The position numbers and the translations under genes are program-made. Positions 52,261 to 61,752 of a DNA stretch of 64,000 nt are shown here, piece after piece. The DNA is taken from positions 2,102,501-2,166,500 of the forward strand of contig NZ_JAPEMT010000001.1 of NCBI RefSeq assembly GCF_026342435.1. The letters run 5' to 3'. Source of the stretch: Streptomyces sp. NBC_00237. GTDB taxonomy: Bacteria; Actinomycetota; Actinomycetes; Streptomycetales; Streptomycetaceae. Positions within the stretch are counted from its first letter, which is position 1, and each line of letters starts with the position of its first letter. Below the pieces are notes generated by a model. It ran no database searches, was not told the DNA's origin, and saw nothing but the letters and a program-made list of their open reading frames with translations.

Positions 52261-54068
52261 CTTCTCTTCCCCGTTCCCAGGTGCTTGCGGTGCATCCACT
52301 TGGGCAGACCCGGGGCTTCCAGGAAGCCCTCGGCGCGGCCGGCGGCGAGGCCGATGCGCAGCAGGTCGGCACTCTTCTCGAAGAGCATGAAACGAGGCTC
52401 CCAGATCGGTCGGTACTTGGCATTGGCCCGGTACAACGACTCGATCTGCCACCAGCGCGAGAAGAAGCTCAGCATCGAACGCCACAGCCTCAGCACCGGC
52501 CCCGCACCGAGACGCGAACCACGTTCGAAGACCGACCGGAACATCGCGAAGTTCAGTGAGACCTGAGTGATCTTGATCTCTCGGGCGCTCTGGAGGAGCT
52601 CGATGACCATGAACTCCATCAGCCCGTTCTCGGAATCCCGGTCGCGGCGCATCAGGTCCAGCGAAAGCCCCTTCGGCCCCCACGGCACGAAGCTCAGCAC
52701 CGCCCGCAGCACGCCCTCGCCGTCGAAGCACTCCAGCATCACGCAGCGCCCGTCGGCCGGGTCGCCGAGCCGTCCCAGCGCCATCGAGAAGCCGCGCTCG
52801 GTGGCCCCGTCGCGCCAGTCGTCGGCCTTGCGGAGCAGCTCGGCCATCTCCGCCTCGGGGATCTCCTCGTGGCGGCGGACGCGGACGGTGTACCCGGCGC
52901 GCTTCACCCGGTTGTACGCCTGCCGCACGGTGCGCATGGCGCGCCCCTCCAGCGTGAACTCGCCCGTCTCCACGATCGCCTCGTCGCCCAGCTCCAGGGC
53001 GTTCAGCCCGTGCCGGGCGTAGATCGTGCCGCCCTCCTCGCTCGCGCCCATCACGGCGGGCACCCAGCCGTGCTCACGGGCCTCCGTCAGCCACGGCTCG
53101 ATCGCGCCGGGCCAGGCTTCCGGGTCCCCGATCGGGTCGCCCGAGGCGAGCGAGACGCCGCCCACCACCCGGTAGGTGACGGCGGCCTTGCCGGTCGGCG
53201 ACCAGATGGCGCTCTTCTCGCGGCGCAGCGAGAAGTACCCCAGGGAGTCCCGGTCGCCCTGCTTCTCCAGCAGCGCCCGCAGCCTGTCCTCGTCCTCCTC
53301 GGACAGCGGGTCGACGGCCCGCCGGGACCGGAAGGCCGCCAGCAGCACGCCGATCAGCAGCGCCGTACTCATGATGTTGATGAGTACGTTCACCCAGCCC
53401 GGCGTCATGATCCCGGCGAACTGGTCGTCCGGCGCGGCGATGGAGATCAGCCGGGCGACCCCGTACCGCCAGCGCTCCAGGAAGGTGGAGGAGCCGGCGC
53501 CGTGCGATGCGGTGTTCGTGACGGTGACCAGCAGCGCCGCCAGCAGGGACGTGACCAGGAGCCCCCCGACGGCGACGGCCGCCGCCAGCTTCGGATTCGA
53601 CCGGTCGCCCTTCGCGTAGAACTCGCGACGCCCCAGCAGCAGCGCCACGAAGAAGGCGCCCGTCAGCGCCAGCGAGACCCAGTTGCGCGGATACTGCCGG
53701 ATCTCCGGAAACTGCATCACCAGCGCGAACAGCGCGAAGAGCAGCCCGCTGAGCGCCAGGTTGAGGATCCACGCCGCCCGCTTGCGCCGCCGCATGGTCA
53801 CCGCCATGACCAGTGCGAAGAGCCCGGACGCGAAACCGGCCGTCAGCAGGTACGGGGTGAAGTAGTCGCCGTCGTTGTGCTTGCGCAGGTCATTGCCGAG
53901 GGAGACCCACACCGCGCTCAGGAAGCAGATGAACGTCATGAGCCGCAGGTACCAGACGGCGAACGTGGCACTGCGCCGGGACAGCGGCGTGCTGTGCCGC
54001 CCCGCAGACGCCCTGGACGATTCCGGCGTCTTGGATGCTTCTTCGGTGGCCAAGCGGACATCTCCCAT
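52257..54068 (-). CDS. MprF/LysX-like phosphatidylglycerol lysyltransferase (DUF2156)
   Basis: A 603-residue membrane protein. Hydrophobic helices at about 38-60, 72-92, 99-118, 130-145 and 165-190 precede a soluble DUF2156 domain with KAAVTYRVVGGVSLASGDPIG, RVKRAGYTVRV and the conserved LMRRDRDSENGLMEFM. The family transfers lysine to phosphatidylglycerol and lowers the cell-surface negative charge. ATG 54068. It is followed by the rhomboid-like gene. Confidence 0.88.
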   Translation of the reverse strand: MGDVRLATEEASKTPESSRASAGRHSTPLSRRSATFAVWYLRLMTFICFLSAVWVSLGNDLRKHNDGDYFTPYLLTAGFASGLFALVMAVTMRRRKRAAWILNLALSGLLFALFALVMQFPEIRQYPRNWVSLALTGAFFVALLLGRREFYAKGDRSNPKLAAAVAVGGLLVTSLLAALLVTVTNTASHGAGSSTFLERWRYGVARLISIAAPDDQFAGIMTPGWVNVLINIMSTALLIGVLLAAFRSRRAVDPLSEEDEDRLRALLEKQGDRDSLGYFSLRREKSAIWSPTGKAAVTYRVVGGVSLASGDPIGDPEAWPGAIEPWLTEAREHGWVPAVMGASEEGGTIYARHGLNALELGDEAIVETGEFTLEGRAMRTVRQAYNRVKRAGYTVRVRRHEEIPEAEMAELLRKADDWRDGATERGFSMALGRLGDPADGRCVMLECFDGEGVLRAVLSFVPWGPKGLSLDLMRRDRDSENGLMEFMVIELLQSAREIKITQVSLNFAMFRSVFERGSRLGAGPVLRLWRSMLSFFSRWWQIESLYRANAKYRPIWEPRFMLFEKSADLLRIGLAAGRAEGFLEAPGLPKWMHRKHLGTGKRR

Positions 54069-54158
54069 AAAACGCGATGATATGGGTCATTGCGCTGTAC
54101 GAGAGGTCCGCTCGGCCGGAGCGGAAGGGGAACGACCCCCTCTCCGCACCACGACCGC

Positions 54159-55259
54159 TCAGTCCGTGTCGCCCGAGCCCTCGGTGAGAGCGTCCTCGTC
54201 CTTCTCGTCGGCCCTCTCCCGCAGCGGCAGCTCGGCGGCGAGAGCCGCGGCGGCCTGAACGAGGGGAAGTGCCAGCAACGCCCCGGTTCCTTCCCCCACA
54301 GTGACGCCCTGGTCGATCACAGGGTTGAGCGCCATCCGGTCCAGGGCCTTCGCCTGCGCCGGTTCCCCGCTCACATGGCCCGCGAGCCACCAGTCCGGGG
54401 CCCGGAACGCGGCCCGCTGCGCCACCAGCGCGCACGCCGCCGACACCACACCGTCCAGGATCACGGGCGTACGCCGTACCGCACACTGCAACAGGAACCC
54501 GGTCGCCGCCGCGAGGTCCGCCCCGCCCACGGTCGCCAGCAGCTCCAGCTGGTCCCCGAGCACCGGCCGGGCCCGCCGCAGGGAGTCCCGTACGGCAGCG
54601 CACTTGCGCATCCACGCCAGGTCGTCGATGTGCGCCCCGCCGCGCCCGGTCACCACCGACGCGTCCGTCCCGCAGAGCGCCGCGACGAGCGTGGCGGCGG
54701 CGGTCGTACCCCCCACACTCAGATCCCCGAGCACCACCAGATCGGTCCCGGCGTCGGCCTCCTCGTCCGCGACGGCCATCCCCAGCCGTACGGCCTGCTC
54801 GGCCTCCTCCACGGTCAGGGCGTCCTCGACGTCGATACGGCCCGAGCCGCGCCGCACCCGGTGCCGTACGACCTCCTCGGGCAGCAGCGCGGGATCGCAG
54901 TCAAGACCGGCGTCCACGACCCGCACCGGCACCCCGAGCCGCCGCGCCAGCACCGCCACGGGGCTCTCGCCGTCCAGGGTCGCCCGCACCAGGAGGTGCG
55001 CGGACGACGCCTCACGGGCGGACACGTCGAGGGCGGCGACCCCGTGGTCTCCGGCGAACAGCACCACCTTCGCCCGCTCGACGGGCCTGACGGGAACGGC
55101 CCCCTGCGCGGCGGCCAGCCACTCACCCAGCTCGTCGAGCCGCCCCAGGCTGCCCGGCGCCACGGCAAGGTGCTCACGGCGCTCTTCGGCGTCACGCCGG
55201 ACGCCGCTGTCGGGGCGTTCGATCAGGTCGGAGAAGTCGTCGAGATTCAGCGCGCTCAT
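54159..55259 (-). CDS. cobT: Nicotinate-nucleotide-dimethylbenzimidazole phosphoribosyltransferase
   Basis: A 366-residue CobT that makes alpha-ribazole phosphate, the lower-ligand precursor of cobalamin. FAGDHGVAALDVSA near the N-terminus, GDLSVGGTTAAATLVAAL and the C-terminal EGTGALLALPLVQAA are diagnostic. The ATG at 55259 is chosen because the extension to 55376 is not homologous. It is 65 bp downstream of the cobU-type gene. Confidence 0.95.
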   Translation of the reverse strand: MSALNLDDFSDLIERPDSGVRRDAEERREHLAVAPGSLGRLDELGEWLAAAQGAVPVRPVERAKVVLFAGDHGVAALDVSAREASSAHLLVRATLDGESPVAVLARRLGVPVRVVDAGLDCDPALLPEEVVRHRVRRGSGRIDVEDALTVEEAEQAVRLGMAVADEEADAGTDLVVLGDLSVGGTTAAATLVAALCGTDASVVTGRGGAHIDDLAWMRKCAAVRDSLRRARPVLGDQLELLATVGGADLAAATGFLLQCAVRRTPVILDGVVSAACALVAQRAAFRAPDWWLAGHVSGEPAQAKALDRMALNPVIDQGVTVGEGTGALLALPLVQAAAALAAELPLRERADEKDEDALTEGSGDTD

Positions 55260-55324
55260 TCGCCGAACAGTACCGGCCGTACGGCGTAAACCCTCAGGGC
55301 GATCCGGCGGCGCCGCGAACTCCG

Positions 55325-56518
55325 TCAGCGCAGTACCAGCGCCTGCCCCGCCACCACCAGCAGGACGTGCTCGCACTCGCCCGCGAACGCCGCGTTCAAC
55401 CGCCCCAGTTCATCCCGGAACCGCCGCCCGGCCGCCGTCGGCGGAACGACTCCCGACCCCACCTCGTTGCTGACCGCGACGACCGTCCGCCGGGTGGTGC
55501 GCACCGCCCGCACCAACTCCTCCACCCTCTCCCGCAACGCCCGTTGCCCGTCCGCCGCCCACTTCGCGTCGTCCCACGCCCCGACCCGGTCCATCGCATC
55601 GGTCAGCCACAACGCCAGACAGTCGACCAACAACGGCGGCCCGTCCTCTCCCAGCAACCCCGCCACCTCGCACGTCTCCTCGGTCCGCCACGACCCCGGC
55701 CGCCGCTCCCGGTGCAGCGAGATCCGCTCGCCCCACTCCCGGTCACCGTCCCGCCGCCCCCCGGTCGCCACGTACACGACACCCGGGAACCCCTCCAGCC
55801 GCCGCTCCGCCTCCACCGACTTCCCCGACCGTGCCCCACCGAGCACCAGCGTCCGGCGCGGCACGTCAGGCACGTCCTGGTACTCCCCGACGACCAACGT
55901 CGTCCCGTCCGGCACCGCGCGAGCCCCCAGCGCGGCCAGCCGCCTGGCGGTCTCCGCCCCCGCCGGAACGTCATGATCCAGATGTACGGCGACCACATCG
56001 GTCGCCCCTGTGACGGCCCCCCACGCCCGCAGCTTCGCGAGCGCGTCCGGCCGCCCGAGGACGTCCATCACCACCAGGTCGTACGGCCGCACACCGCCCT
56101 CCCCGGCGGGAGACCCCCCGCGCGGCAGGTACAACAGCCGATCCCCTTCGTTCGAGGTCACCTCGTACCCCGTCCCGGGGGAGTCCATCGGCACCGCCCG
56201 CACCCGGTGCCCGCTGATCAGCGTCAACTCCCGTCCGTCCGGCACCCGTCCGGCCCGGGGCAGCCCCGGCGGCAGCTCCACGGGCGGCCCGTCGTGCGGA
56301 TGCGTCAGCAACACCTGCCGCACACCCCCCAACGACTGCCCCGCACGGGCGGCGGCCAGCGCCGCCCCCGGCGTGAGGTCGAGCAGCAGCGCCCCGTCCA
56401 CCAGCAGGGCGGTGGCGGCGCGCGCCCGGTCACCCCGGGCGGTGGCGCAGGTGGCGCAGGGGCAGTCGGGCCGGGGCAGTCCGTCGGGGGCGGCAGTGCC
56501 GAGCAGAGTCGTTTCCAC
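55325..56518 (-). CDS. cobU: Metallo-beta-lactamase-like/CobU fusion
   Basis: A 397-residue fusion. The N-terminal half begins LLGTAAPDGLPRPDCPCATCATA, like PhnP-type metallo-beta-lactamase-fold proteins, with LTHPHDGPP in place of the canonical HxHxDH. The C-terminal half is CobU (LVLGGARSGKS Walker A, VDCLALWLTD, VSNEVGSGVVPPTAAGR), an adenosylcobinamide kinase/guanylyltransferase. GTG 56518 starts the gene. The first half might be an inactive fold or have an unknown activity. Confidence 0.88.
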   Translation of the reverse strand: METTLLGTAAPDGLPRPDCPCATCATARGDRARAATALLVDGALLLDLTPGAALAAARAGQSLGGVRQVLLTHPHDGPPVELPPGLPRAGRVPDGRELTLISGHRVRAVPMDSPGTGYEVTSNEGDRLLYLPRGGSPAGEGGVRPYDLVVMDVLGRPDALAKLRAWGAVTGATDVVAVHLDHDVPAGAETARRLAALGARAVPDGTTLVVGEYQDVPDVPRRTLVLGGARSGKSVEAERRLEGFPGVVYVATGGRRDGDREWGERISLHRERRPGSWRTEETCEVAGLLGEDGPPLLVDCLALWLTDAMDRVGAWDDAKWAADGQRALRERVEELVRAVRTTRRTVVAVSNEVGSGVVPPTAAGRRFRDELGRLNAAFAGECEHVLLVVAGQALVLR

Positions 56519-56599
56519 GCACCGATCCTCCCGTGTCCTTGTGCGGGCTGCGCGCCCGGCTACGCTGCGAGCAGCATCGAGACGACCCGGGAGGCGTAC

Positions 56600-56806
56600 A
56601 TGGCGTGGACGTGGCGGTTCGAGACGGCCGACGGAACAGAGGTACAACCGGCGGTCGAGCCGGAGGAGTTCACGACGCAGGGCGACGCGGAGTCCTGGCT
56701 CGGCGAGGTCTGGAAGGACCTCCTGGAGGGCGGCGCAGCTCAGGTGGTCCTCTCGGAGGACGACAAGAAGATCTACGGCCCCATGAGCCTGAACGCGGAG
56801 AGCTGA
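56600..56806 (+). CDS. Conserved 68-aa acidic protein
   Basis: A small acidic protein (MAWTWRFETADGTEVQ, then ESWLGEVWKDLLEGGAAQVVL). GGGAGG is 5 nt before ATG 56600. It resembles short conserved Streptomyces proteins; the function is unknown. It is divergent from the cobU fusion. Confidence 0.7.
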   Translation: MAWTWRFETADGTEVQPAVEPEEFTTQGDAESWLGEVWKDLLEGGAAQVVLSEDDKKIYGPMSLNAES

Positions 56807-57142
56807 CCCGATGGGGCGCCCCCGCCGGGGGGCGCCCCATCAGGCGCGCGGGGCTGTATCACTGTGCGGCTCCGCCGGGCGGGCGCTCTGGACGCGCCCC
56901 ATCAGGGGCGCGGGGCTGTATCACTGTGCGGCTCCGCCGCGCGGGCGCTCTGGACGCGCCCCATCAGGGGCGCGGGGAACTGCGCGATCAGCCCTCCACC
57001 CACCCGCACCTCCCCACCCCAAGCCCCGCAGGGTTGAGGTGAAGGGGTGGGTCAGGGGCCAAACCCCGCCGAAGGCGGGCCGGGTCCCGGGGGCGGAGCC
57101 CCCGCCACGAACAGCAACCACCCACCCGCACCCCGACCCTCC
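56807..57142. other. Gene-free 336-bp region with repeats and hairpins
   Basis: Between the 68-aa protein and the HtrA-like gene. Besides the 62-bp repeat it holds hairpins such as CCCGCCGAAGGCGGG and GGGGGCGGAGCCCCC near 57065-57105, which can terminate both genes. I see no gene in it. Confidence 0.6.
56832..56994 (+). repeat. 62-bp tandem repeat, 2.6 copies
   Basis: Copies start at 56832, 56894 and 56956 (exact 62-bp spacing). Each begins GCGCCCCATCAGG; the first two continue GGGGCTGTATCACTGTGCGG and CTCCGCC. The third ends GGGGAACTGCGCGATCAGCC, matching the dispersed element. A related sequence in reverse orientation is at 63762-63830. Confidence 0.75.
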
Positions 57143-58339
57143 TCACATCTCCCCGAGCGTCACCTCCACCACCTTCTCCACCCCCTCCCGCTGATAAGCG
57201 ACCTTCACCTTCGCCCCCGGCTTCGACGAAGCCAACGCCTCACTCAACGCCGTGATCGTCGCCACCGGCCCCCCGTCGAACCCGACGAGAACGTCCCCGG
57301 CCCGAATCCCCGCCTTCGCCGCCGCCCCGCCCTCCTGGACCGCCGCCACCGCGACCCCCGCCGGCTGGAAGTCGTCACCCAGCACGGTCCGCCCCGAGAT
57401 CCCCAGCGCGGCCCGCCCCGAGTCCGTCACCCGCCCGTCCTTGATGATCTGGTCCGCGACCGTCTTGACCATCGACGCCGGAATCGCGAACCCGATGCCC
57501 GGCGCGGCGGAGTCCCCGTACCCGGGGTCCGTGGCCGCCAGCGTCGGAATGCCGATCACCTGCCCGTCCAGATCCACCAGCGCACCCCCGCTGTTGCCGG
57601 GGTTGATGGCCGCCGAGGTCTGCACCATGTTCCCGATGGTCGCGCCGGGGCCACCCCCCTGTGCGGGCTCGGTGACCGTACGTCCCACCGCCGACACGAT
57701 GCCCTGCGTGACACTGCTGGACAGCCCCAGCGGACTGCCCATGGCGAGCACGATCTGCCCGACCGCCACCTTCGCGGAGTCCCCGAAGCGCGCCGCCTTC
57801 AGCCCGTCCGGCACCTTGTCCAGCTTGACGACGGCCAAGTCCTGCTCCGGGTACGTGGCCACCAGCTTGGCCCCCACCGGCGCACCGCCCTCGGTGGCGA
57901 CGGTGACCTTGAACGCCTTCTCCTGCCCCACCACATGGGCGTTGGTCACCACATGCCCCTTGTCGTCGTAGACGACCCCCGACCCCAGCCCGCTGCGCGC
58001 GTTGATCTGAACCACCGAAGGCAGCACGTCCTCGATCACCCGCTGGTAACCCTCCTCCAGCTGCCGCACCCCGGCTCCGGGGGAGACGGCAGCGGATGCG
58101 GAGGCCGCCGTCGACGCGCCCGACGCGGACGGCGTCGCCGCCTTCGGCGCGGGGTCCGAACACCCCACCGCCCCGGCCAGCAGCACGGAGCAGGCAGCCA
58201 GCGGCAACAGCACCCGATGGCGCGCGGAACCGCTACCGCAAGAAGCGGAAGCACCACCGTAAGAAGCGGAGGTACGACGGAAGGAAGCGGAGTCGCGACG
58301 GAAAGAAGCGGAGGCGCGGTCTCGGAAGCGGTCGTCCAT
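57143..58339 (-). CDS. HtrA/DegP-like lipoprotein serine protease with PDZ domain
   Basis: A 398-residue envelope protease. The catalytic triad is visible in VTNAHVVG (His), QDLAVVKL (Asp) and NPGNSGGALV (Ser). A PDZ domain (AGIRAGDVLVGFDG) lies at the C-terminus. The signal LLPLAACSVLLAGAVGC with lipobox predicts a lipoprotein. The N-terminus before it has four heptads of the type ASFRRDS encoded by 21-bp repeats, which is unusual for a lipoprotein n-region. ATG 58339. Confidence 0.88.
   Translation of the reverse strand: MDDRFRDRASASFRRDSASFRRTSASYGGASASCGSGSARHRVLLPLAACSVLLAGAVGCSDPAPKAATPSASGASTAASASAAVSPGAGVRQLEEGYQRVIEDVLPSVVQINARSGLGSGVVYDDKGHVVTNAHVVGQEKAFKVTVATEGGAPVGAKLVATYPEQDLAVVKLDKVPDGLKAARFGDSAKVAVGQIVLAMGSPLGLSSSVTQGIVSAVGRTVTEPAQGGGPGATIGNMVQTSAAINPGNSGGALVDLDGQVIGIPTLAATDPGYGDSAAPGIGFAIPASMVKTVADQIIKDGRVTDSGRAALGISGRTVLGDDFQPAGVAVAAVQEGGAAAKAGIRAGDVLVGFDGGPVATITALSEALASSKPGAKVKVAYQREGVEKVVEVTLGEM
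58242..58325. repeat. Four 21-bp repeats encoding N-terminal heptads
   Basis: The word GAAGCGGA recurs at 58242, 58263, 58284 and 58305. The repeats stay in frame in the HtrA-like gene and encode ASFRRDS, ASFRRTS, ASYGGAS and ASCGSGS. Repeats that keep frame can change length between strains. Confidence 0.75.
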
Positions 58340-58390
58340 GACTGGAGTGTCCCTTCGGTCCGTACGGCGCGGCCTGTCGGAAGGGGCCGA

Positions 58391-60217
58391 TCAGGGGGCT
58401 GCGGTTGCCGTCGGCTCGGCGTCCGGGACGGTCAGGAACTGCGTCGCCGCCAGCTCTCCGTAGAGCGAGTCGCCGGAAACCAGCTCCGCATGCGTGCCCA
58501 CCGCCCGCACCTTCCCCGCATCCATCACCACGATCCGGTCCGCCAGCGTCACCGTCGACAGCCGGTGCGCCACCACCAGCACCGTCGTCTCCCGCGCCGC
58601 CTGTGCGACCGCGTCCCGCAGCGCCAGCTCGTTAACGGCGTCCAGCTGCGACGTCGCCTCGTCGAGCAGCAACAGCCGGGGCCTGCGCAGCAACGCCCGC
58701 GCGATCGCCACCCGCTGCCGTTCCCCGCCCGACAGCTTCGAGCCCCGGTGCCCGACCACGGTCTCCAGCCCGTCCGGCAGCCGCTCCACCAGCCCGTCCA
58801 GCCGCGCCTTGACCAGCACCTCCCGGATGGCGTCCTCCGACGCGTCCGGCGCGGCGAACACCAGGTTCTCCCGCAGCGTCCCCGCCAGCACCGGCGCGTC
58901 CTGCTCGACGTACCCGATGGCCGCCCGCAGATCGGCCAGCGGCCATTCCCGTACGTCCCGGCCGTCCACCAGCACCCGGCCGCCACTCGCCTCGTAGAAC
59001 CGCTCGATCAGCCCGAAGACGGTCGTCTTCCCGGCGCCCGAAGGCCCCACGAAGGCGGTCATCCCGCCGCCCGGCACCTCGAAGTCCACCCCGTGATGGA
59101 CGTACGGAAGCTCCTCGCGGTACCGGAAGGTGACGCCCTCGAAGGTGACCCGCGCGAACCCTCCCGCGACGGGAGCCGCCACGGCTCCCGTCTCCTCCAC
59201 CTCCAGCCGTTCCGCCTCCGCGATCCGCGCCACCGCCGCCGACCCCACCTGGTACTGGGTGGCGGCGTCCACGAGTTCCGAGATCGGCTCGATCATGTAG
59301 AAGAGGTAGAGCAGGAAGGCGATCAGCGCCGCGATCGAGGTCGACCCCGACGCCACCCGTGCCCCGCCGATCCCCAGCACCGCCAGGAACGACACCTGTA
59401 CGGCGAGACCCACCGAAGTGCCCGCCATCGACTGCCACTTGGCGGACCGCACCCCGTGCCGCCACGACTCCCGCGCCGCCGCCTCGACGACCGCCGCCTC
59501 GCGCGCCTCCGCGCCCGAAGCCTTCACCGTACGGAACGCGCCGAAGGCCCGCTCCAGTACGGCCGAGATCGCGCCGACCGCCTCCTGGGACTCCTTCGTC
59601 GCCCGCGAGATCTTCGGCATGACGTACCCGACGGCCCCGCCGATCAGCACGATCACCCCGAGCGTGACGCCCAGCAGCACCGGGTCCATCAGCCACATGA
59701 ACACGATGATCCCGAGGAAGGACATCAGCCCCGTCGTCGCCGAGACGATCGACTTCGTGGTGACCGAGCGCAGCAGCGTGGTGTCGGAGGTGACCCGCGA
59801 CATCAGGTCGCCGGGCTGGGTGCGCTCCACCTCGGGCAGCTTCAGCCGCAGCAGCCGCCCGATCAGCGAGCGCCGGGCGGCGAGCACGACGGACTCGGCG
59901 GTGCGCTCCAGCACGTACTGTCCGACGGCCTGCGCGACCGTGCCCAGCAGCACCATGGCGACGAGCCCGAGCAGAATGCCGGTGATCGACCGGTCCCCGC
60001 CGAGCCGCTCCACGAGGGCCTTCGCGGCGAGCGGCTGGGCGAGCATGCTGGCCGAGCCGACCAGCGTGAACAGCGCACCGAGCGCGACCGTCCACCGATG
60101 CGGCCTGAAGTGCTTGTACAGCTCGCGCCAGGTCTCGCGGGCAGGAAGTCTGGGCGTGCTGGGCGTGCTCACCTGCTCGCCGGGCGTCGGCTCGGGCTTC
60201 CCCGTTGTCGTGGTCAC
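58391..60217 (-). CDS. ABC exporter (fused membrane and ATPase domains)
   Basis: A 608-residue type I ABC half-transporter. About six membrane helices occupy residues 40-330. The nucleotide-binding domain has Walker [10 protein letters not shown], signature LSGGERQR, Walker [13 protein letters not shown] and the H-loop VVAHRLS. It resembles multidrug or lipid exporters; the substrate is unknown. GTG 60217 has AAAGGAG upstream. The methyltransferase gene lies directly upstream on the same strand. Confidence 0.93.
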   Translation of the reverse strand: MTTTTGKPEPTPGEQVSTPSTPRLPARETWRELYKHFRPHRWTVALGALFTLVGSASMLAQPLAAKALVERLGGDRSITGILLGLVAMVLLGTVAQAVGQYVLERTAESVVLAARRSLIGRLLRLKLPEVERTQPGDLMSRVTSDTTLLRSVTTKSIVSATTGLMSFLGIIVFMWLMDPVLLGVTLGVIVLIGGAVGYVMPKISRATKESQEAVGAISAVLERAFGAFRTVKASGAEAREAAVVEAAARESWRHGVRSAKWQSMAGTSVGLAVQVSFLAVLGIGGARVASGSTSIAALIAFLLYLFYMIEPISELVDAATQYQVGSAAVARIAEAERLEVEETGAVAAPVAGGFARVTFEGVTFRYREELPYVHHGVDFEVPGGGMTAFVGPSGAGKTTVFGLIERFYEASGGRVLVDGRDVREWPLADLRAAIGYVEQDAPVLAGTLRENLVFAAPDASEDAIREVLVKARLDGLVERLPDGLETVVGHRGSKLSGGERQRVAIARALLRRPRLLLLDEATSQLDAVNELALRDAVAQAARETTVLVVAHRLSTVTLADRIVVMDAGKVRAVGTHAELVSGDSLYGELAATQFLTVPDAEPTATAAP

Positions 60218-60316
60218 GTTAAAGGAGACGCAAAGTGAGGTGGTTCACCTGCCCGCGTCGCAACCTTTACTGCCACTGCCACTGCCACTGCCCTCACCCC
60301 GCCGCCGCCCCAGGCG

Positions 60317-61150
60317 TCAGCCCCGCACCCCGCACAGGTGCAGGAGCGCCGCCACCCCCCGGTACGGATCGGTCCGCCCCGCCCTGTCCTCCAGCTCCAG
60401 CACCCGCGCCAGCTCCTCCGCAGGAAGCGGACCGGCCTCGTCCGGCACGTTGTCGGTGAAGACCCGCACCCCGTACCAGGCGTGCAGCGGCGCCGCGATC
60501 CCCGCCAGCGTCGCCGTCAGCGCGTCCAGCCGGTCGCCCCGCACCACGAGCCCGCGACGGTTCGTGTACGTCGACGAGTCCAGCGCACCGAGCGCCCCCG
60601 CCCAGTCCCCGGCGAGCCCCGGCCGCATCGCAGCCGCATCCGCGTTCCGCACGAGGAGCGACAGCATCCCGCCCGGCGCCAGCATCCGCGCGAGCCCCGC
60701 CACCAGGGCGTCGGGCTCCGCGACGTACATCAGCACTCCATGACACAGCACCACGTCGAAGCTGCCCGGCAGGAAGTGGACACCCGTGTCGCGGCCGTCG
60801 CCGTGCATCAGCCGGACCCGCTCGCGGATTCCGGCGGGCTCGAAGGACAGGGCGTCACGGGCGGTGGCCAGCAGGTCGGCGTCGGCCTCGAGCCCGGTCA
60901 CCCTGTGCCCGGCGCGGGCCAGCCGCAGCGCCTGCGTACCCCGCCCCATGCCGACGTCGAGTATCCGCAGCCGCTGCCCGACCGGGAAGCGCGCCGATAT
61001 CTGCTCGTCGAGCTGCCGGGCGACCAGCTCCTGCCGCACGGTGTTCCGCAGCCCCCCGAGCCCTGCGGCCCATGCGGCGGAAGCCCCGCCGAAACCCGCC
61101 GGAACGGCGGTCGACGAGGCTCCCGAAACGTGGGGGGTGTCCGTGCTCAG
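60317..61150 (-). CDS. SAM-dependent methyltransferase
   Basis: A class I methyltransferase of about 277 residues. Motif I is ILDVGMGRGTQALRLA, an acidic residue follows in TGLEADA, and FDVVLCHGVLMY is motif IV. It resembles the CmoA/SmtA-like group. No ATG or GTG lies near the expected N-terminus; a CTG at 61150 overlapping the DUF3043 stop (CTGA) is the most likely start, otherwise the protein would begin about 40 residues later. The substrate is unknown. Confidence 0.8.
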   Translation of the reverse strand: MSTDTPHVSGASSTAVPAGFGGASAAWAAGLGGLRNTVRQELVARQLDEQISARFPVGQRLRILDVGMGRGTQALRLARAGHRVTGLEADADLLATARDALSFEPAGIRERVRLMHGDGRDTGVHFLPGSFDVVLCHGVLMYVAEPDALVAGLARMLAPGGMLSLLVRNADAAAMRPGLAGDWAGALGALDSSTYTNRRGLVVRGDRLDALTATLAGIAAPLHAWYGVRVFTDNVPDEAGPLPAEELARVLELEDRAGRTDPYRGVAALLHLCGVRG

Positions 61151-61752
61151 GGCCGTTCCCCGCGCTTGACCTGCGGCTTCGGCAGACGCAGTCGGCGCAT
61201 CTGGAGCGAGCGCATCAGGCCGTACGCGATGACGCCGCGCTTCGGCTCGTCCGGGAAGCGGGCGTTGACCTGCTTCTTGAGCCGGATCGCCAGACCGATC
61301 GAGTCGATCACGATCAGGACGATGACGATCATCCACAGCAGCAGTGCGATGGTCTGGAGATTGCCGACCTGGATCATGCTCAGAACGAGGATGATCACCG
61401 CCATCGGCAGGAAGAACTCCGCGACGAAGAAGCGCGAGTCGACGAAGTCGCGGGTGAACCGGCGCACCGGACCCTTGTCACGGACGGGCAGGTACCGCTC
61501 GTCACCGCTCGCGAGGGCTTCGCGCTGCTTGGCGAGGTCCACGCGGCGGGCCTCCCGCTGGCGCTTCATCGCCTCCTTGCGGTTCGCCGGCGGCGCGGCG
61601 ACGCTGCGCCGCTGCGACTGCGCGACGGCGCGCTTCGGGGTGGGGCGCCCCTTGGGCGCCTGCGGGTCACGGGGCTGCTTGGAGAGGTCGGCCGTCACCT
61701 TGTCGGTGGCGGCGGTCTTCTCAGCGCTGGAGTTGGCACGGCTACGGAACAC
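61147..61752 (-). CDS. DUF3043 membrane protein
   Basis: A 201-residue membrane protein of the DUF3043 family. A long basic cytoplasmic tail (KRQREARRVDLAKQREAL) is followed by DSRFFVAEFFLPMAVIILVLS and a second helix LLWMIVIVLIVID, with a basic end RLKKQVNARFP. GTG 61752 lacks a clear ribosome site. The function is unknown. It is divergent from pspA. Confidence 0.85.
   Translation of the reverse strand: MFRSRANSSAEKTAATDKVTADLSKQPRDPQAPKGRPTPKRAVAQSQRRSVAAPPANRKEAMKRQREARRVDLAKQREALASGDERYLPVRDKGPVRRFTRDFVDSRFFVAEFFLPMAVIILVLSMIQVGNLQTIALLLWMIVIVLIVIDSIGLAIRLKKQVNARFPDEPKRGVIAYGLMRSLQMRRLRLPKPQVKRGERP

Noticed and set aside
57047..60238. A 1,063-codon plus-strand frame opposite the HtrA and ABC genes
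   Set aside because: Low-complexity Arg/His/Pro translation. Two well-defined families lie on the other strand.
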